A stretch of DNA of 64,000 bases, taken from the NCBI RefSeq assembly GCF_030450055.1, contig NZ_CP118480.1, forward strand, positions 2,073,415-2,137,414, written 5' to 3'. Below are positions 7,427-15,565 of this stretch, one piece after another. The notes below the pieces were generated by a model. It was not told the DNA's origin and did no database searches. It saw only the letters and a program-made list of their open reading frames with translations. The translations under genes were made by a program, and so were the position numbers. The stretch is from Gallaecimonas kandeliae (GTDB lineage Bacteria; Pseudomonadota; Gammaproteobacteria; Enterobacterales; Gallaecimonadaceae). Numbering within the stretch: position 1 is the stretch's first letter; each line of letters starts with the position of its first letter.

Positions 7427-10400
7427 TCAAGACGTAGTCTTGGCACGGCGGCGCGCCACCAGCTTGCGGATCACCACGTAGAAGACCGGGGTGAGCAGCA
7501 GGCCGAAGAAGGTGACCCCTATCATGCCGGAGAACACCGCCACCCCCATGGCCCGGCGCATTTCGGCGCCTGCGCCGGTGGAGGTGACCAGGGGCACTAC
7601 CCCCATGATGAAGGCCACCGAGGTCATCAGGATAGGCCTCAGGCGTAGGCGACAGGCTTCTAGCACCGCCTCCACTATGCCCTTGTCGTGGTGCTCTTCC
7701 TGCTCCTTGGCGAACTCCACGATCAGGATGGCGTTCTTACAGGCCAGTCCCACCAGCACTATCAGCCCTATCTGGGTGAAGATGTTGTTGTCCCCGCCCT
7801 GGATCATGACCCCCAGCATGGCGCTCAGCAGCGTCATGGGCACGATGAGGATGATGGCCAGCGGCAGCGACCAGCTCTCATAGAGGGCGGCCAGCACCAG
7901 AAACACCAGGAGGATCACCAGGGGGAACACCAGGTAGCTGGTGTTGCCGGCCAGGATCTGCTGATAGGTGAGCTCTGTCCATTCGAAGCTCATGCCGTTG
8001 GGCAGGTTCTCGTTCAAAAGCTTGGTGATGGCCGCCTGGGCCTGGCCGGAGCTGTAGCCGGGAGCCGGGCCGCCGTTGATCTCGGCGGTGGGGTAGCCGT
8101 TGTAGTGCATCACCCGGTCCGGACCGGCGCTCTGGGTCAGGGTCACGAAGGAGCCGAGCGGCACCATCTCCCCTTTGTCATTGCGCACCTTGAGCTGGCG
8201 GATGGTTTGTGGATCCTGACGGAACTGCGGGGCCGCTTGGGCATTGACCTGGAAGGTGCGGCCGAAGCGGTTGAAGTCGTTCACGTACAGGGATCCCAGG
8301 TAGATCTGCAAGGTGTCGAAGATGCTGGGCAGCGACACGCCATGGGTCATGGCCTTCTCACGGTCCACATCCACGTCCAGCTGCGGCACGCTCACCTGGA
8401 AGCTGGAGAAGACGCCGGCCAGTTCCGGGGTCTGCCAGGCCTTCTGCACTATGCCCTGGGTGGTCTTGTAGAGGTCCTCGAAACCCAGGCTGCCCTTGTC
8501 CTCGATTTGCAACCTGAAGCCCCCTATGGTGCCAAGGCCCATCACCGGCGGCGGCGGGAATATGGCGATATAGGCCCCTTTGATCTTGGCGAACTCGGCG
8601 TTGAGCTGGGCGGCGATGGCCCCGGCCGACAGGCTGGGATCGGTGCGCTCGTCAAAGGGTTTCAAGGGCGTGAACAGGATGCCGCTGTTAGGGCTGTTGG
8701 TGAAGCCGTTGATGGACAGGCCCGGGAAGGCCACGGCGTGGGCCACGCCGGGGTGCTTCATGGCGATGTCGCTCATCTGGCGGATCACCGCCTCGGTGCG
8801 GTCCAGGGTGGCGGCGTCCGGCAACTGGGCGAAGGCCACCAGGTACTGCTTGTCCTGGCTGGGCACGAAGCCGGTGGGCACCTTGTTGAAGCTGACGCCG
8901 GTCAGGGCCAGCAGGCCGCCGTAGATCAGCAGGGTGATGGCGCTGCCGCGCACCAGCTTGGTGACCCCGAACACGTAGCCGCCAGAGGCCCTGTTGAAGA
9001 AGCGGTTGAAGGGCCTGAACAGCCAGCCGAAGAGGCCGTCGATGATGCGGGTCAGCCTGTCCTTGGGCGCGCCGTGGGGCTTGAGCAGGATAGCCGCCAG
9101 GGCCGGGCTCAAGGTCAGGGAGTTGAAGGCCGAGATGAAGGTGGAGATGGCGATGGTCAGGGCGAACTGGCGATAGAACTGGCCGGTCAGCCCGGAGATG
9201 AAGGCGGTGGGGATGAACACGGCCGCCAGCACCAGGGCGGTGGCGATGATGGGACCCGTCACCTCGCGCATGGCCTGCTGGGTCGCCTCGAAGGGCGCCT
9301 TGCCGAGGGCGATGTTACGCTCGACGTTCTCCACCACCACTATGGCGTCGTCCACCACTATGCCGATGGCCAGCACCATGCCGAAGAGGCTCAGGGCGTT
9401 CAGCGAGAAGCCGAAGATGTGCATCACCGCGAAGGTGCCCACCAGGGACACGGGCACGGCCACCAGCGGAATGATGGAGGCGCGCCAGGTCTGCAGGAAG
9501 AGCACCACCACCAGCACCACCAGGGCTATGGCTTCGAGCAAGGTGTGGGCCACCGCCTCGATGGAGCCCCGCACGAAGACGGTGGGGTCGTAGACGATGT
9601 CGTAGTCCACCCCTTCCGGGAAGGTCTTCTTGAGCTCGGCCATCTTGGCGCGCACGGCGTCGGAGATGGCGATGGCATTGGAGCCGGGGCGCTGGAAGAT
9701 GGGCAGGGCCACGGCCTGCTTGTTGTCCAGCAGGGAGCGCAGGGCGTAGAAATCGGCCCCCAGTTCGACCCGGCCTATGTCGCGTATCCGGGTGATCTCC
9801 CCGTCCTTGCCGACATGGACAACGATGTTGCCGAACTCCTCCTCGGTGGTGAGGCGGCCCTTGACGTTGATCAGCAGCTGGAAGTCGGAGGCGCTGGCGT
9901 TGGGCGGCGCCCCCAGGGAGCCGGCGGCCACCTGGCGGTTCTGGGCGCGGATGGCACCCACCACATCATCGGCGGTGAGGCCGCGGGCCGCTATCTTGTC
10001 CGGATCCAACCAGACGCGCATGGCGTAGTCGCCGGCGCCGAACAGCTTGACGTCCCCTACCCCGTCGATGCGGGCCAGCTGATCCTTGACGTTCAGCAGC
10101 GCATAGTTGGACAGGTAGAGCATGTCATAGCGGTTGTTGGGCGAGGTGAGGTGCACCACCATGGTGAGGTCGGGCGATGACTTCTCCGACACCACCCCCA
10201 GGCGCTGAACCTCTTCCGGCAGGCGCGGCAGGGCCCGGGCCACCCGGTTCTGCACCGCCACCTGGGCGTCGTCGAGATCCGTGCCCAGGGCGAAGGTGAC
10301 GGTCAGGGTCATGCGGCCGTCGGCGGTGGACTGGGAAGACATGTAGAGCATGCCTTCCACGCCGTTAATGGCCTGCTCCAGAGGCGTGGCCACCGTCTCC

Positions 10401-10579
10401 CCGATCACCTTGGGGTTGGCGCCGGGGTAGTTGGCGGTGACCACCACAGTGGGCGGCACCACTTCGGGGTATTCGCTGATGGGCAGCTTGAACACGGCCA
10501 AGAGGCCTGCGATCAGCAGCATCAGCGACAAGACGGCGGCGAAGATCGGCCGCCGGATGAAGAACTGGGAAAAATTCAC
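7427..10579 (-). CDS. RND multidrug efflux pump, MexF/AcrB type
   Basis: A 1050-residue inner-membrane proton/drug antiporter of the HAE1 family. It opens FFIRRPIFAAVLS and has two periplasmic porter/docking blocks (about 35-330 and 560-870), two sets of membrane helices, and the TM4 proton-relay pair in GIVVDDAIVVVENVER. The sequence is closest, from memory, to MexF (PTVVVTANYPGANPKVIGE and similar stretches), the pump exporting chloramphenicol, quinolones and signalling precursors. The start is GTG at 10577-10579 with AAGGAG just upstream. It lies ten bases after the adaptor gene; no outer-membrane channel gene follows, so it must use a TolC-type protein encoded elsewhere. Confidence 0.92.
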   Translation of the reverse strand: MNFSQFFIRRPIFAAVLSLMLLIAGLLAVFKLPISEYPEVVPPTVVVTANYPGANPKVIGETVATPLEQAINGVEGMLYMSSQSTADGRMTLTVTFALGTDLDDAQVAVQNRVARALPRLPEEVQRLGVVSEKSSPDLTMVVHLTSPNNRYDMLYLSNYALLNVKDQLARIDGVGDVKLFGAGDYAMRVWLDPDKIAARGLTADDVVGAIRAQNRQVAAGSLGAPPNASASDFQLLINVKGRLTTEEEFGNIVVHVGKDGEITRIRDIGRVELGADFYALRSLLDNKQAVALPIFQRPGSNAIAISDAVRAKMAELKKTFPEGVDYDIVYDPTVFVRGSIEAVAHTLLEAIALVVLVVVLFLQTWRASIIPLVAVPVSLVGTFAVMHIFGFSLNALSLFGMVLAIGIVVDDAIVVVENVERNIALGKAPFEATQQAMREVTGPIIATALVLAAVFIPTAFISGLTGQFYRQFALTIAISTFISAFNSLTLSPALAAILLKPHGAPKDRLTRIIDGLFGWLFRPFNRFFNRASGGYVFGVTKLVRGSAITLLIYGGLLALTGVSFNKVPTGFVPSQDKQYLVAFAQLPDAATLDRTEAVIRQMSDIAMKHPGVAHAVAFPGLSINGFTNSPNSGILFTPLKPFDERTDPSLSAGAIAAQLNAEFAKIKGAYIAIFPPPPVMGLGTIGGFRLQIEDKGSLGFEDLYKTTQGIVQKAWQTPELAGVFSSFQVSVPQLDVDVDREKAMTHGVSLPSIFDTLQIYLGSLYVNDFNRFGRTFQVNAQAAPQFRQDPQTIRQLKVRNDKGEMVPLGSFVTLTQSAGPDRVMHYNGYPTAEINGGPAPGYSSGQAQAAITKLLNENLPNGMSFEWTELTYQQILAGNTSYLVFPLVILLVFLVLAALYESWSLPLAIILIVPMTLLSAMLGVMIQGGDNNIFTQIGLIVLVGLACKNAILIVEFAKEQEEHHDKGIVEAVLEACRLRLRPILMTSVAFIMGVVPLVTSTGAGAEMRRAMGVAVFSGMIGVTFFGLLLTPVFYVVIRKLVARRRAKTTS

Positions 10580-10589
10580 TCACGTCTCC

Positions 10590-11798
10590 TTAACGGTTGG
10601 CCAGCGCTTTTTGGGCGCTGCTGCCGGGCGCTGCCGTCAGGGCGGCCCTTTGCGCCAATTGCTGGACCAGGTCAGGGCTGGCCATGTCCACGGCCTCGCT
10701 TTGGACTGTCATGCCGGGGCGCACCCGCTGCAGGCCGTCGACGACGATCTGGTCACCGGCTTCCAGGCCCTGCTGAACGATGCGCAGGCCCCCTTCCAGG
10801 CGGCGGCCCAGGGTCACGGGCCTGTACTGCACCTGCTGCTTGCCGTCCACCACCAGCACGAACTTGCGGCCCAGATCGGTCCCCACCGCCTTGTCCTGGA
10901 TCAGCAGCGCCGGGTGGCTGTTGCTGGCGGCCAGTTTGAGACGGGCGAACATGCCGGGGGTCAGCAGGCCGTCGGTGTTGTCGAAGAGGGCGCGCGCGCG
11001 GATGGTGCCGGTGTCGGGGTTCACCTGGTTGTCCACGAAGTCGATGTGGCCCTGGTAGGGGAAGCCCTGCTGGCCGGCCAGGCCCATCAGCACCACCTGG
11101 CTGTCGTCACGGGTGCCCTGGCGCCGGCCCTGGCGGGCCAGCTCGTTGTAGTGGAGGAAGAGCTGCTCGTCGGCGTCGAAGTAGGCGTAGACCTTGTCGG
11201 TAGACACCAGGGTGGTGAGCAGGCTGTCACCACTGCTGACCAGGTTGCCCTCTGTGATGAGGGCCCTGGACACCCGGCCGGCCACGGGGGCCCGCACTTG
11301 GGTGTATTCCAGGTTGAGCTTGGCCGCGTCCAGGGCCGCCTCTGTGGCCTTGACCTGGGCCTCGGCGGCCATGGCCGCTGTCTGGCGGGCATCGGCCTGC
11401 TCGACACTCATCACCTTGGGCCCCAGTTGGCGTCCGCGCTTGGCTTCGCTCTCGGCCTGGTGGGCCTGGGCGCGGGCGCGCAGCAGCTCGGCGTCGAGGC
11501 GTTTGACCTCGGCGGCAAAGGGCCTGGGGTCGATTTGGAACAGCAGATCGCCCTTGCTCACCAGGCTGCCCTCGGTGAAGGCCACCTTGTCGATGTAACC
11601 GGAGACACGGGGGCGGATCTGCACCTGCTGCGGCGCCTCCAGGCGGCCGGTGAACTGGTCCCATTCGTTGATGGGGGTCTTGAGCACCTGGGCCACCGAC
11701 ACGGCGGGGGCCTGGGGAGCGCCGCCCTGGGTCTGGGCCTGGGGGGAGCAACCGGCCAACACCAACAGGGTAAGGGCAAAGGGCATGAGGGCTCTCAT
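10590..11798 (-). CDS. RND periplasmic adaptor lipoprotein, MexE/AcrA type
   Basis: A 402-residue membrane fusion protein. A lipoprotein signal ends in VLAGC, so Cys16 would be lipidated. Then come the split lipoyl halves (IRPRVSGYIDKV and YTQVRAPVAGRVSR) flanking an alpha-hairpin, and the beta-barrel and membrane-proximal parts (FARLKL, VLVVDGKQQVQYRPVTLGRR). It bridges the pump and an outer-membrane channel. First gene of a two-gene operon with the pump; ribosome site CAGGAG before ATG 11798. It is divergent from a LysR gene, the layout of mexT-mexEF. Confidence 0.9.
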   Translation of the reverse strand: MRALMPFALTLLVLAGCSPQAQTQGGAPQAPAVSVAQVLKTPINEWDQFTGRLEAPQQVQIRPRVSGYIDKVAFTEGSLVSKGDLLFQIDPRPFAAEVKRLDAELLRARAQAHQAESEAKRGRQLGPKVMSVEQADARQTAAMAAEAQVKATEAALDAAKLNLEYTQVRAPVAGRVSRALITEGNLVSSGDSLLTTLVSTDKVYAYFDADEQLFLHYNELARQGRRQGTRDDSQVVLMGLAGQQGFPYQGHIDFVDNQVNPDTGTIRARALFDNTDGLLTPGMFARLKLAASNSHPALLIQDKAVGTDLGRKFVLVVDGKQQVQYRPVTLGRRLEGGLRIVQQGLEAGDQIVVDGLQRVRPGMTVQSEAVDMASPDLVQQLAQRAALTAAPGSSAQKALANR

Positions 11799-11904
11799 GG
11801 GGGACTCCTGGCAGAAAGGGTGATTTAGGTCACATATTCTTGCGGCGAGATCCCATAACGTCTAATTTATAAATTGAATAGCACTCATTGGATTTGGTGA
11901 TGAT
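11799..11904. promoter_or_regulatory. Divergent promoter region of RND operon and LysR gene
   Basis: A 106-base AT-richer gap between divergent starts. It contains the perfect 12-bp palindrome AATTTATAAATT at 11864-11875, a reasonable LysR-type (T-N11-A) site. I could not place promoter boxes with confidence. Confidence 0.5.
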
Positions 11905-12840
11905 ATGAAGCTGGACCTCAACCTCCTGGTGATCTTCGACGCCATCATGCGCGAAGGCTCCGTCTCCCGGGCCGCCGGCCAGCTGGCCATGACCCAACCG
12001 GCGGTATCCAACGCCTTGTCGCGGATGCGGGCCACCTTCGGCGACCCCGTCTTTATCAAGGACGGGCGCGGCGTCAGCCCTACCCCCTTCGCCACCAGTC
12101 TCTGGCAGCAGGTGCGGGCCAACCTCCAGCAACTGCGGGACGCCGTCGATCCCCAGCCCTTCGATCCCCAGAACACCCGCCAGGCCTTCCGGCTGGGGGT
12201 CTCTGACTTGATCGTGGACATCTACTGGAGCCGGCTGCGTGGCCGGGTGGAAAGAGAAGCCCCTGGGGTGGACATAGTGGCGGTGCCTTTCACCATGGCC
12301 ACGGTGGAGAGCAGCCTGCTCAACGCCGAGGTGGATTTCGTGGTGGCCCAGGCCGGCCCCAACATGGCCCCCCAGCTCAAGCACCTGCACCTGTTCGACT
12401 CCTACTTCGCCTGCGCCATGGGCAACCACCATCCCCTGGCGCAAAAGCCGCTGTCCCTCGCGGACTATGCCCAGGCCGACCATTTGATGGTGTCCCTGTC
12501 CGGCGACACCCAGGGGGTGGTGGACTGCATCCTCAGCGACCAGGATCTGTGCCGTCGGGTGGCCATGACCACCAACCACTTCTCGGCCGTGCCCAAGCTG
12601 CTCAAGGAAACCAACCTCATCGCCACCCTGCCCTTCTCCGCCATCTTCGAATACAGCACCTGCGGCGAGCTCTGGGTCACCAAGCCACCGGTGGAGCTGC
12701 CCACCAAGCCGGTGTCGCTAATATGGCATGAGCGCAACGAGCGGAATCCGGCCCACCGCTGGCTACGCCAGGCCATGGCGGAAATCACCGAAGAGCTCAA
12801 GGCCGAAAACCCCTTGCCCCAGTGCCTGCTGGCAGGCTGA
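11905..12840 (+). CDS. LysR-family regulator, likely of the adjacent pump
   Basis: A 311-residue LysR-type transcription factor. The winged helix is at about 1-65 (LNLLVIFDAIM, then TQPAVSNALSRMR as recognition helix), followed by a LysR substrate-binding domain from about 90. It belongs to the NodD/MexT-like branch, with DPVFIKDGRGVSPTP after the helix. Being divergent from a MexEF-like pump it probably controls that operon, as MexT does; the inducer is unknown. The ribosome site is weak. Confidence 0.85.
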   Translation: MKLDLNLLVIFDAIMREGSVSRAAGQLAMTQPAVSNALSRMRATFGDPVFIKDGRGVSPTPFATSLWQQVRANLQQLRDAVDPQPFDPQNTRQAFRLGVSDLIVDIYWSRLRGRVEREAPGVDIVAVPFTMATVESSLLNAEVDFVVAQAGPNMAPQLKHLHLFDSYFACAMGNHHPLAQKPLSLADYAQADHLMVSLSGDTQGVVDCILSDQDLCRRVAMTTNHFSAVPKLLKETNLIATLPFSAIFEYSTCGELWVTKPPVELPTKPVSLIWHERNERNPAHRWLRQAMAEITEELKAENPLPQCLLAG

Positions 12841-12891
12841 CAAAGGGCCTTGGCTGCATTACCATGCCGGTGCATTCAAGGAGAGGTCTCA

Positions 12892-13386
12892 ATGCTTTAC
12901 GTGGTGATGTTGGGGGGCCGCCACCCCAGGGCCAAGATAGAAGTCCATGACGTCGTCTTCGCCGTGGCGGACGAGTTCGAAGGTTGTTTCGAGCAGCTGC
13001 GCCAACAGTGGTTTGGCGCCGCCAAGGGCCTGCACATCGATTCCTGGCTGGCGGTGGACGGCATAGACGAGTTTCAGGTGCGCCTCAGCGACCAGGCCCC
13101 GGCCCCAGGCGAACCCCGGCTCTATTTCATCAACCTCGGCGGCTACGAGGACGGCCAGTTCGGAGAGGCCCACCACTACCTGCTGGTGGTGGCCAAGGAC
13201 AAGGTCGAAGCCAAGGCCAAGGGCAAGCAGCAGCTGGCCAGCCACTGGGACAAGCCCCACACCGACGCCCTGCTGGACCTGGATGACTGCGTCCCCGTCG
13301 ATCAGGCCGGTGGCCGTTACGTGCAATTGCTGGAAGGCCCCCACGGCGGCATCATCCAGCAAAGCGACTACATCATACTGTCCTGA
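12892..13386 (+). CDS. DUF1543 family protein
   Basis: A 164-residue cytosolic protein starting MLYVVMLGGRHPRAKIEVHD, the signature opening of DUF1543, a family of unknown function. The repeated HD/VAD/GEAHHYLLVVA pattern suggests two related alpha/beta halves. Start at 12892 after AAGGAGAGG. Single gene followed by a terminator. Confidence 0.75.
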   Translation: MLYVVMLGGRHPRAKIEVHDVVFAVADEFEGCFEQLRQQWFGAAKGLHIDSWLAVDGIDEFQVRLSDQAPAPGEPRLYFINLGGYEDGQFGEAHHYLLVVAKDKVEAKAKGKQQLASHWDKPHTDALLDLDDCVPVDQAGGRYVQLLEGPHGGIIQQSDYIILS

Positions 13387-13411
13387 AAAAGGCGGCCCTG
13401 GCCGCCTTTTT
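13386..13411 (+). terminator. Rho-independent terminator
   Basis: Stem GGCGGCC/GGCCGCC (13391-13397, 13400-13406) followed by five T. Confidence 0.85.
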
Positions 13412-13509
13412 CATTGAAATGAACAGTGTCAACGCCTGTTGCGGAGCTGTCACTGTGCGCCCCGGCCGCTGTTGCCATGATGGCGGCCTCGCATCCAAGG
13501 AGTCATAAG

Positions 13510-13860
13510 ATGTCCAAGAAGGTTTATTGCATCGCCAGTTTCGAGCCCAAGCCGGGCAAGGACAAGGAGCTGTTCCGGGTATTGCAGGCCCTGGAGGCCG
13601 ACACCCTGCGCGAGGACGGCTGCCTGCAATACCGCCTGACCCGCCAGATCCCCAGCCCCTTCGCCGAAGGCAGCAGCAAGCCACTGGTTTTCAATGAGAT
13701 CTGGGCAGACATGGTCAGCTTCGAGGCCCATTGCCAGCGCCGCGACATTGGCGCCTTCTTCGAGGCCCAGTGCCTGAGCCCTGACGGCCTGGTGGCCAGC
13801 TACAACGTCTGCGTCTACTCCGACGAGCCCGAAGATTACGACGCCCCAGCGCTCGCTTGA
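13510..13860 (+). CDS. Putative quinol monooxygenase (ABM domain)
   Basis: A 116-residue protein with an antibiotic-biosynthesis-monooxygenase ferredoxin-like fold. Typical pieces are ASFEPKPGKDKELFRVLQAL, the CLQYRLTRQ strand and FNEIWADMVSFEAHC. Such small dimers act without cofactor as quinol oxidases or as stress proteins (YgiN-like). The substrate is unknown. The start at 13510 has AAGGAG 11 to 6 bases upstream. It stands alone between two single genes. Confidence 0.75.
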   Translation: MSKKVYCIASFEPKPGKDKELFRVLQALEADTLREDGCLQYRLTRQIPSPFAEGSSKPLVFNEIWADMVSFEAHCQRRDIGAFFEAQCLSPDGLVASYNVCVYSDEPEDYDAPALA

Positions 13861-13916
13861 CTCCCATCGGAGGGGGTGGGTAAGGTAAGATCATCTAAAC
13901 ATAAGGAAATGTATTT

Positions 13917-14324
13917 ATGATGCTTTTGCTCTCCATGCTGACCTCGGTGCAACTTTTTGGAAAGGTACAGGTCAGCTATCCACAAACCCCAGCCCCCTGG
14001 GTGCGCAGTGAACAGACTGAACCCACTTATCCTCTACCGCTGGCAAAAGCCGGCATTCGTGGTTGCGCACTTTTTAACGTTAACATCGACAAAGACGGTA
14101 ACACGGACAAGGTTCAGCTGGTGGACGCTATCCCCAGTCGCGGACTGGAGAAACCTGCCGCCCAGTTGATTAAGGGATGGCACTGGATACCGAGTAAAGA
14201 GGGCAAGGCGCAGGCCGCCTCACAACAGGTTCGGTTGGACTTCTGCATCGACAGTCAAAGTGAGGGTAAAGCCAAGGCTCAGTGTCTGGCACAATCCCAG
14301 CTAAAATGCCATTCAGGCAGCTGA
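13917..14324 (+). CDS. Exported TonB C-terminal-domain protein
   Basis: A 135-residue protein with a short hydrophobic N-terminus (MMLLLSMLTSVQLFG) that may be a signal peptide. It then has the pattern of a stand-alone TonB C-terminal domain: YPLPLAKAGIRGCALFNVNIDKDG, VDAIPSRGLEKPA and GWHWIPSK. There are several Cys (in GCALF, FCIDS, QCLAQ, KCHS). No TonB box partner or ExbBD is nearby, so the role is unknown, perhaps periplasmic. Base composition is noticeably lower in GC than its neighbours. Start 13917 has weak AAGGAAA upstream. Confidence 0.65.
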   Translation: MMLLLSMLTSVQLFGKVQVSYPQTPAPWVRSEQTEPTYPLPLAKAGIRGCALFNVNIDKDGNTDKVQLVDAIPSRGLEKPAAQLIKGWHWIPSKEGKAQAASQQVRLDFCIDSQSEGKAKAQCLAQSQLKCHSGS

Positions 14325-14327
14325 AAT

Positions 14328-14354
14328 AAAAACCCCGCCACGGCGGGGTTTTCT
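14328..14354. terminator. Bidirectional rho-independent terminator
   Basis: Stem CCCCGCC/GGCGGGG (14333-14339, 14342-14348), A run before and TTTTCTT after; it separates convergent genes. Confidence 0.85.
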
Positions 14355-15059
14355 TCAGGCGGCGAAGGCGGCCTTTCGTTCGAAGTAGAAGGCCACCATC
14401 TTGTCCATCTCGGCCTGCTCATAGGGCACCAGGCCGGACAGCACCATCAGCTTCTCGCCGCTGCCCACCACCTCGCCGTCCTCGACGAAGTCGAAGCGCA
14501 GCAGGGCATTGCCACGTTTGCCTTCCACATCCAGGGTGGCGCCGGTGAAGACGATATCCGGGGCCTTGAGATCCACCCGTTTGAGGTCAATCGCCATGTT
14601 CTGGTACATCACCAGCGGGCGGGCGGGGTTGAGCATCACGCCCTTGTCCTTCATCAGCGGCAGCAGGATCGGCGGGAAGTTCTGGCCGGAGAAATAGACG
14701 TAGCGGCGGATCAAATGCTCGATGAGCGCTTCGTCCCGGCTCAACTCGCCGCTGTAAGCCATGTCCAGGTATTCCTTGCCGGCCGCGTCCTTGATAAGGG
14801 CATGGTCTTGGCCACATTCCAGGTGCAGCGTGACCTCGCTGCCCACCATGCCGCTGAAGTTGCAGCGCATCTTCTGGTGCAGCCCAACCTTGCTGACCAG
14901 CATGGCGAACAGCAGATCGCCCGGCACGCAGAAGCGCTTGGCGTCTTCGTCGTGGATGGGGTTGAAGTCGGACGCCACCCCTTTGGCGAACAGGCTGGCC
15001 TGGGCCCGGGTGAAAGCGAAACCTTCCGGCTTATCCTGGTGATAGTCTTTTAAAAACAT
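14355..15059 (-). CDS. DUF3581 family protein, hotdog-like
   Basis: A 234-residue cytosolic protein of the DUF3581 family, restricted as far as I recall to gammaproteobacteria. The N-terminal stretch DFNPIHDEDAKRF followed by PGDLLFAMLVSK closely resembles the hydratase motif of MaoC-type hotdog enzymes, so an acyl-CoA or acyl-thioester ligand is possible. A second half (about 130-220) contains GATLDVEGKRGNALLRFDF. Reaction not known. Confidence 0.75.
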   Translation of the reverse strand: MFLKDYHQDKPEGFAFTRAQASLFAKGVASDFNPIHDEDAKRFCVPGDLLFAMLVSKVGLHQKMRCNFSGMVGSEVTLHLECGQDHALIKDAAGKEYLDMAYSGELSRDEALIEHLIRRYVYFSGQNFPPILLPLMKDKGVMLNPARPLVMYQNMAIDLKRVDLKAPDIVFTGATLDVEGKRGNALLRFDFVEDGEVVGSGEKLMVLSGLVPYEQAEMDKMVAFYFERKAAFAA

Positions 15060-15203
15060 GGTCTTAAGTTAAAACCTCTGGCGAGACTGGCGCTAGTCTA
15101 CCCCTTAAGCTTGGCAAAGATGGTCCAGCCAGCTAAAAGGTTGGACCTGTGACAACCCTGACAACAGTTTACTTTGTGGCCAGATCTTAGGATGATGGCT
15201 CCT

Positions 15204-15239
15204 GAGCCCGGAACGCCAAGCAGTGCAGGGACCGGGCTC
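15204..15239 (+). promoter_or_regulatory. Hairpin in 5' leader of cold shock gene
   Basis: GAGCCCGG (15204-15211) pairs perfectly with CCGGGCTC (15232-15239) across a 20-base loop, about 70 bases before the cold shock ATG. Cold shock mRNAs often carry structured leaders that refold with temperature; that role here is inference. The rest of 15060-15306 shows no gene. Confidence 0.45.
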
Positions 15240-15306
15240 GCTCCAGCCCAAGAGGGCCGGGGAAAAGCTTCAGCCGGCAGGCCGGCATCAAATTTGGAAA
15301 AAAGTC

Positions 15307-15516
15307 ATGTCAAATCAAGTGAAAGGCACCGTCAAGTGGTTCAATGACGAGAAAGGTTTCGGGTTCATTGAGCAGGAAGGCGGCAAGGACGTTTTCGTCC
15401 ACTTCAGCGCCATCAACGGCAATGGCCGCCGCACCCTGGCCGAAGGCCAGCAGGTGACCATGGTGGTAACCCAGGGCCAGAAAGGTCCCCAGGCGGAAAA
15501 CGTCACTCCTATCTAA
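15307..15516 (+). CDS. Cold shock protein, CspA family
   Basis: A 69-residue single-stranded nucleic acid chaperone. RNP1 (KGFGFI, about 17-22) and RNP2 (VFVHF, about 30-34) are intact, and the length is typical. It melts RNA secondary structure and may act in cold or growth transitions; whether it is cold-induced cannot be read from sequence. The start is 15307; a longer frame from 15223 has a non-family N-terminus. Confidence 0.93.
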   Translation: MSNQVKGTVKWFNDEKGFGFIEQEGGKDVFVHFSAINGNGRRTLAEGQQVTMVVTQGQKGPQAENVTPI

Positions 15517-15535
15517 GGGCCTGCCCTTACCCTGT

Positions 15536-15565
15536 TTCCGGCGCCATCAGGCGCCGGTTCTGTTT
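15536..15565 (+). terminator. Terminator after cold shock gene
   Basis: Perfect eight-base-pair stem CCGGCGCC/GGCGCCGG (15538-15545, 15550-15557) with loop ATCA, then TTCTGTTT. Confidence 0.75.

Noticed and set aside
7688-10180. Long open frame of 830 codons on the plus strand inside the RND pump gene
   Set aside because: It is the antisense shadow of the pump, Gly/His/Gln-rich with no recognisable domain; long false frames are common in GC-rich DNA.
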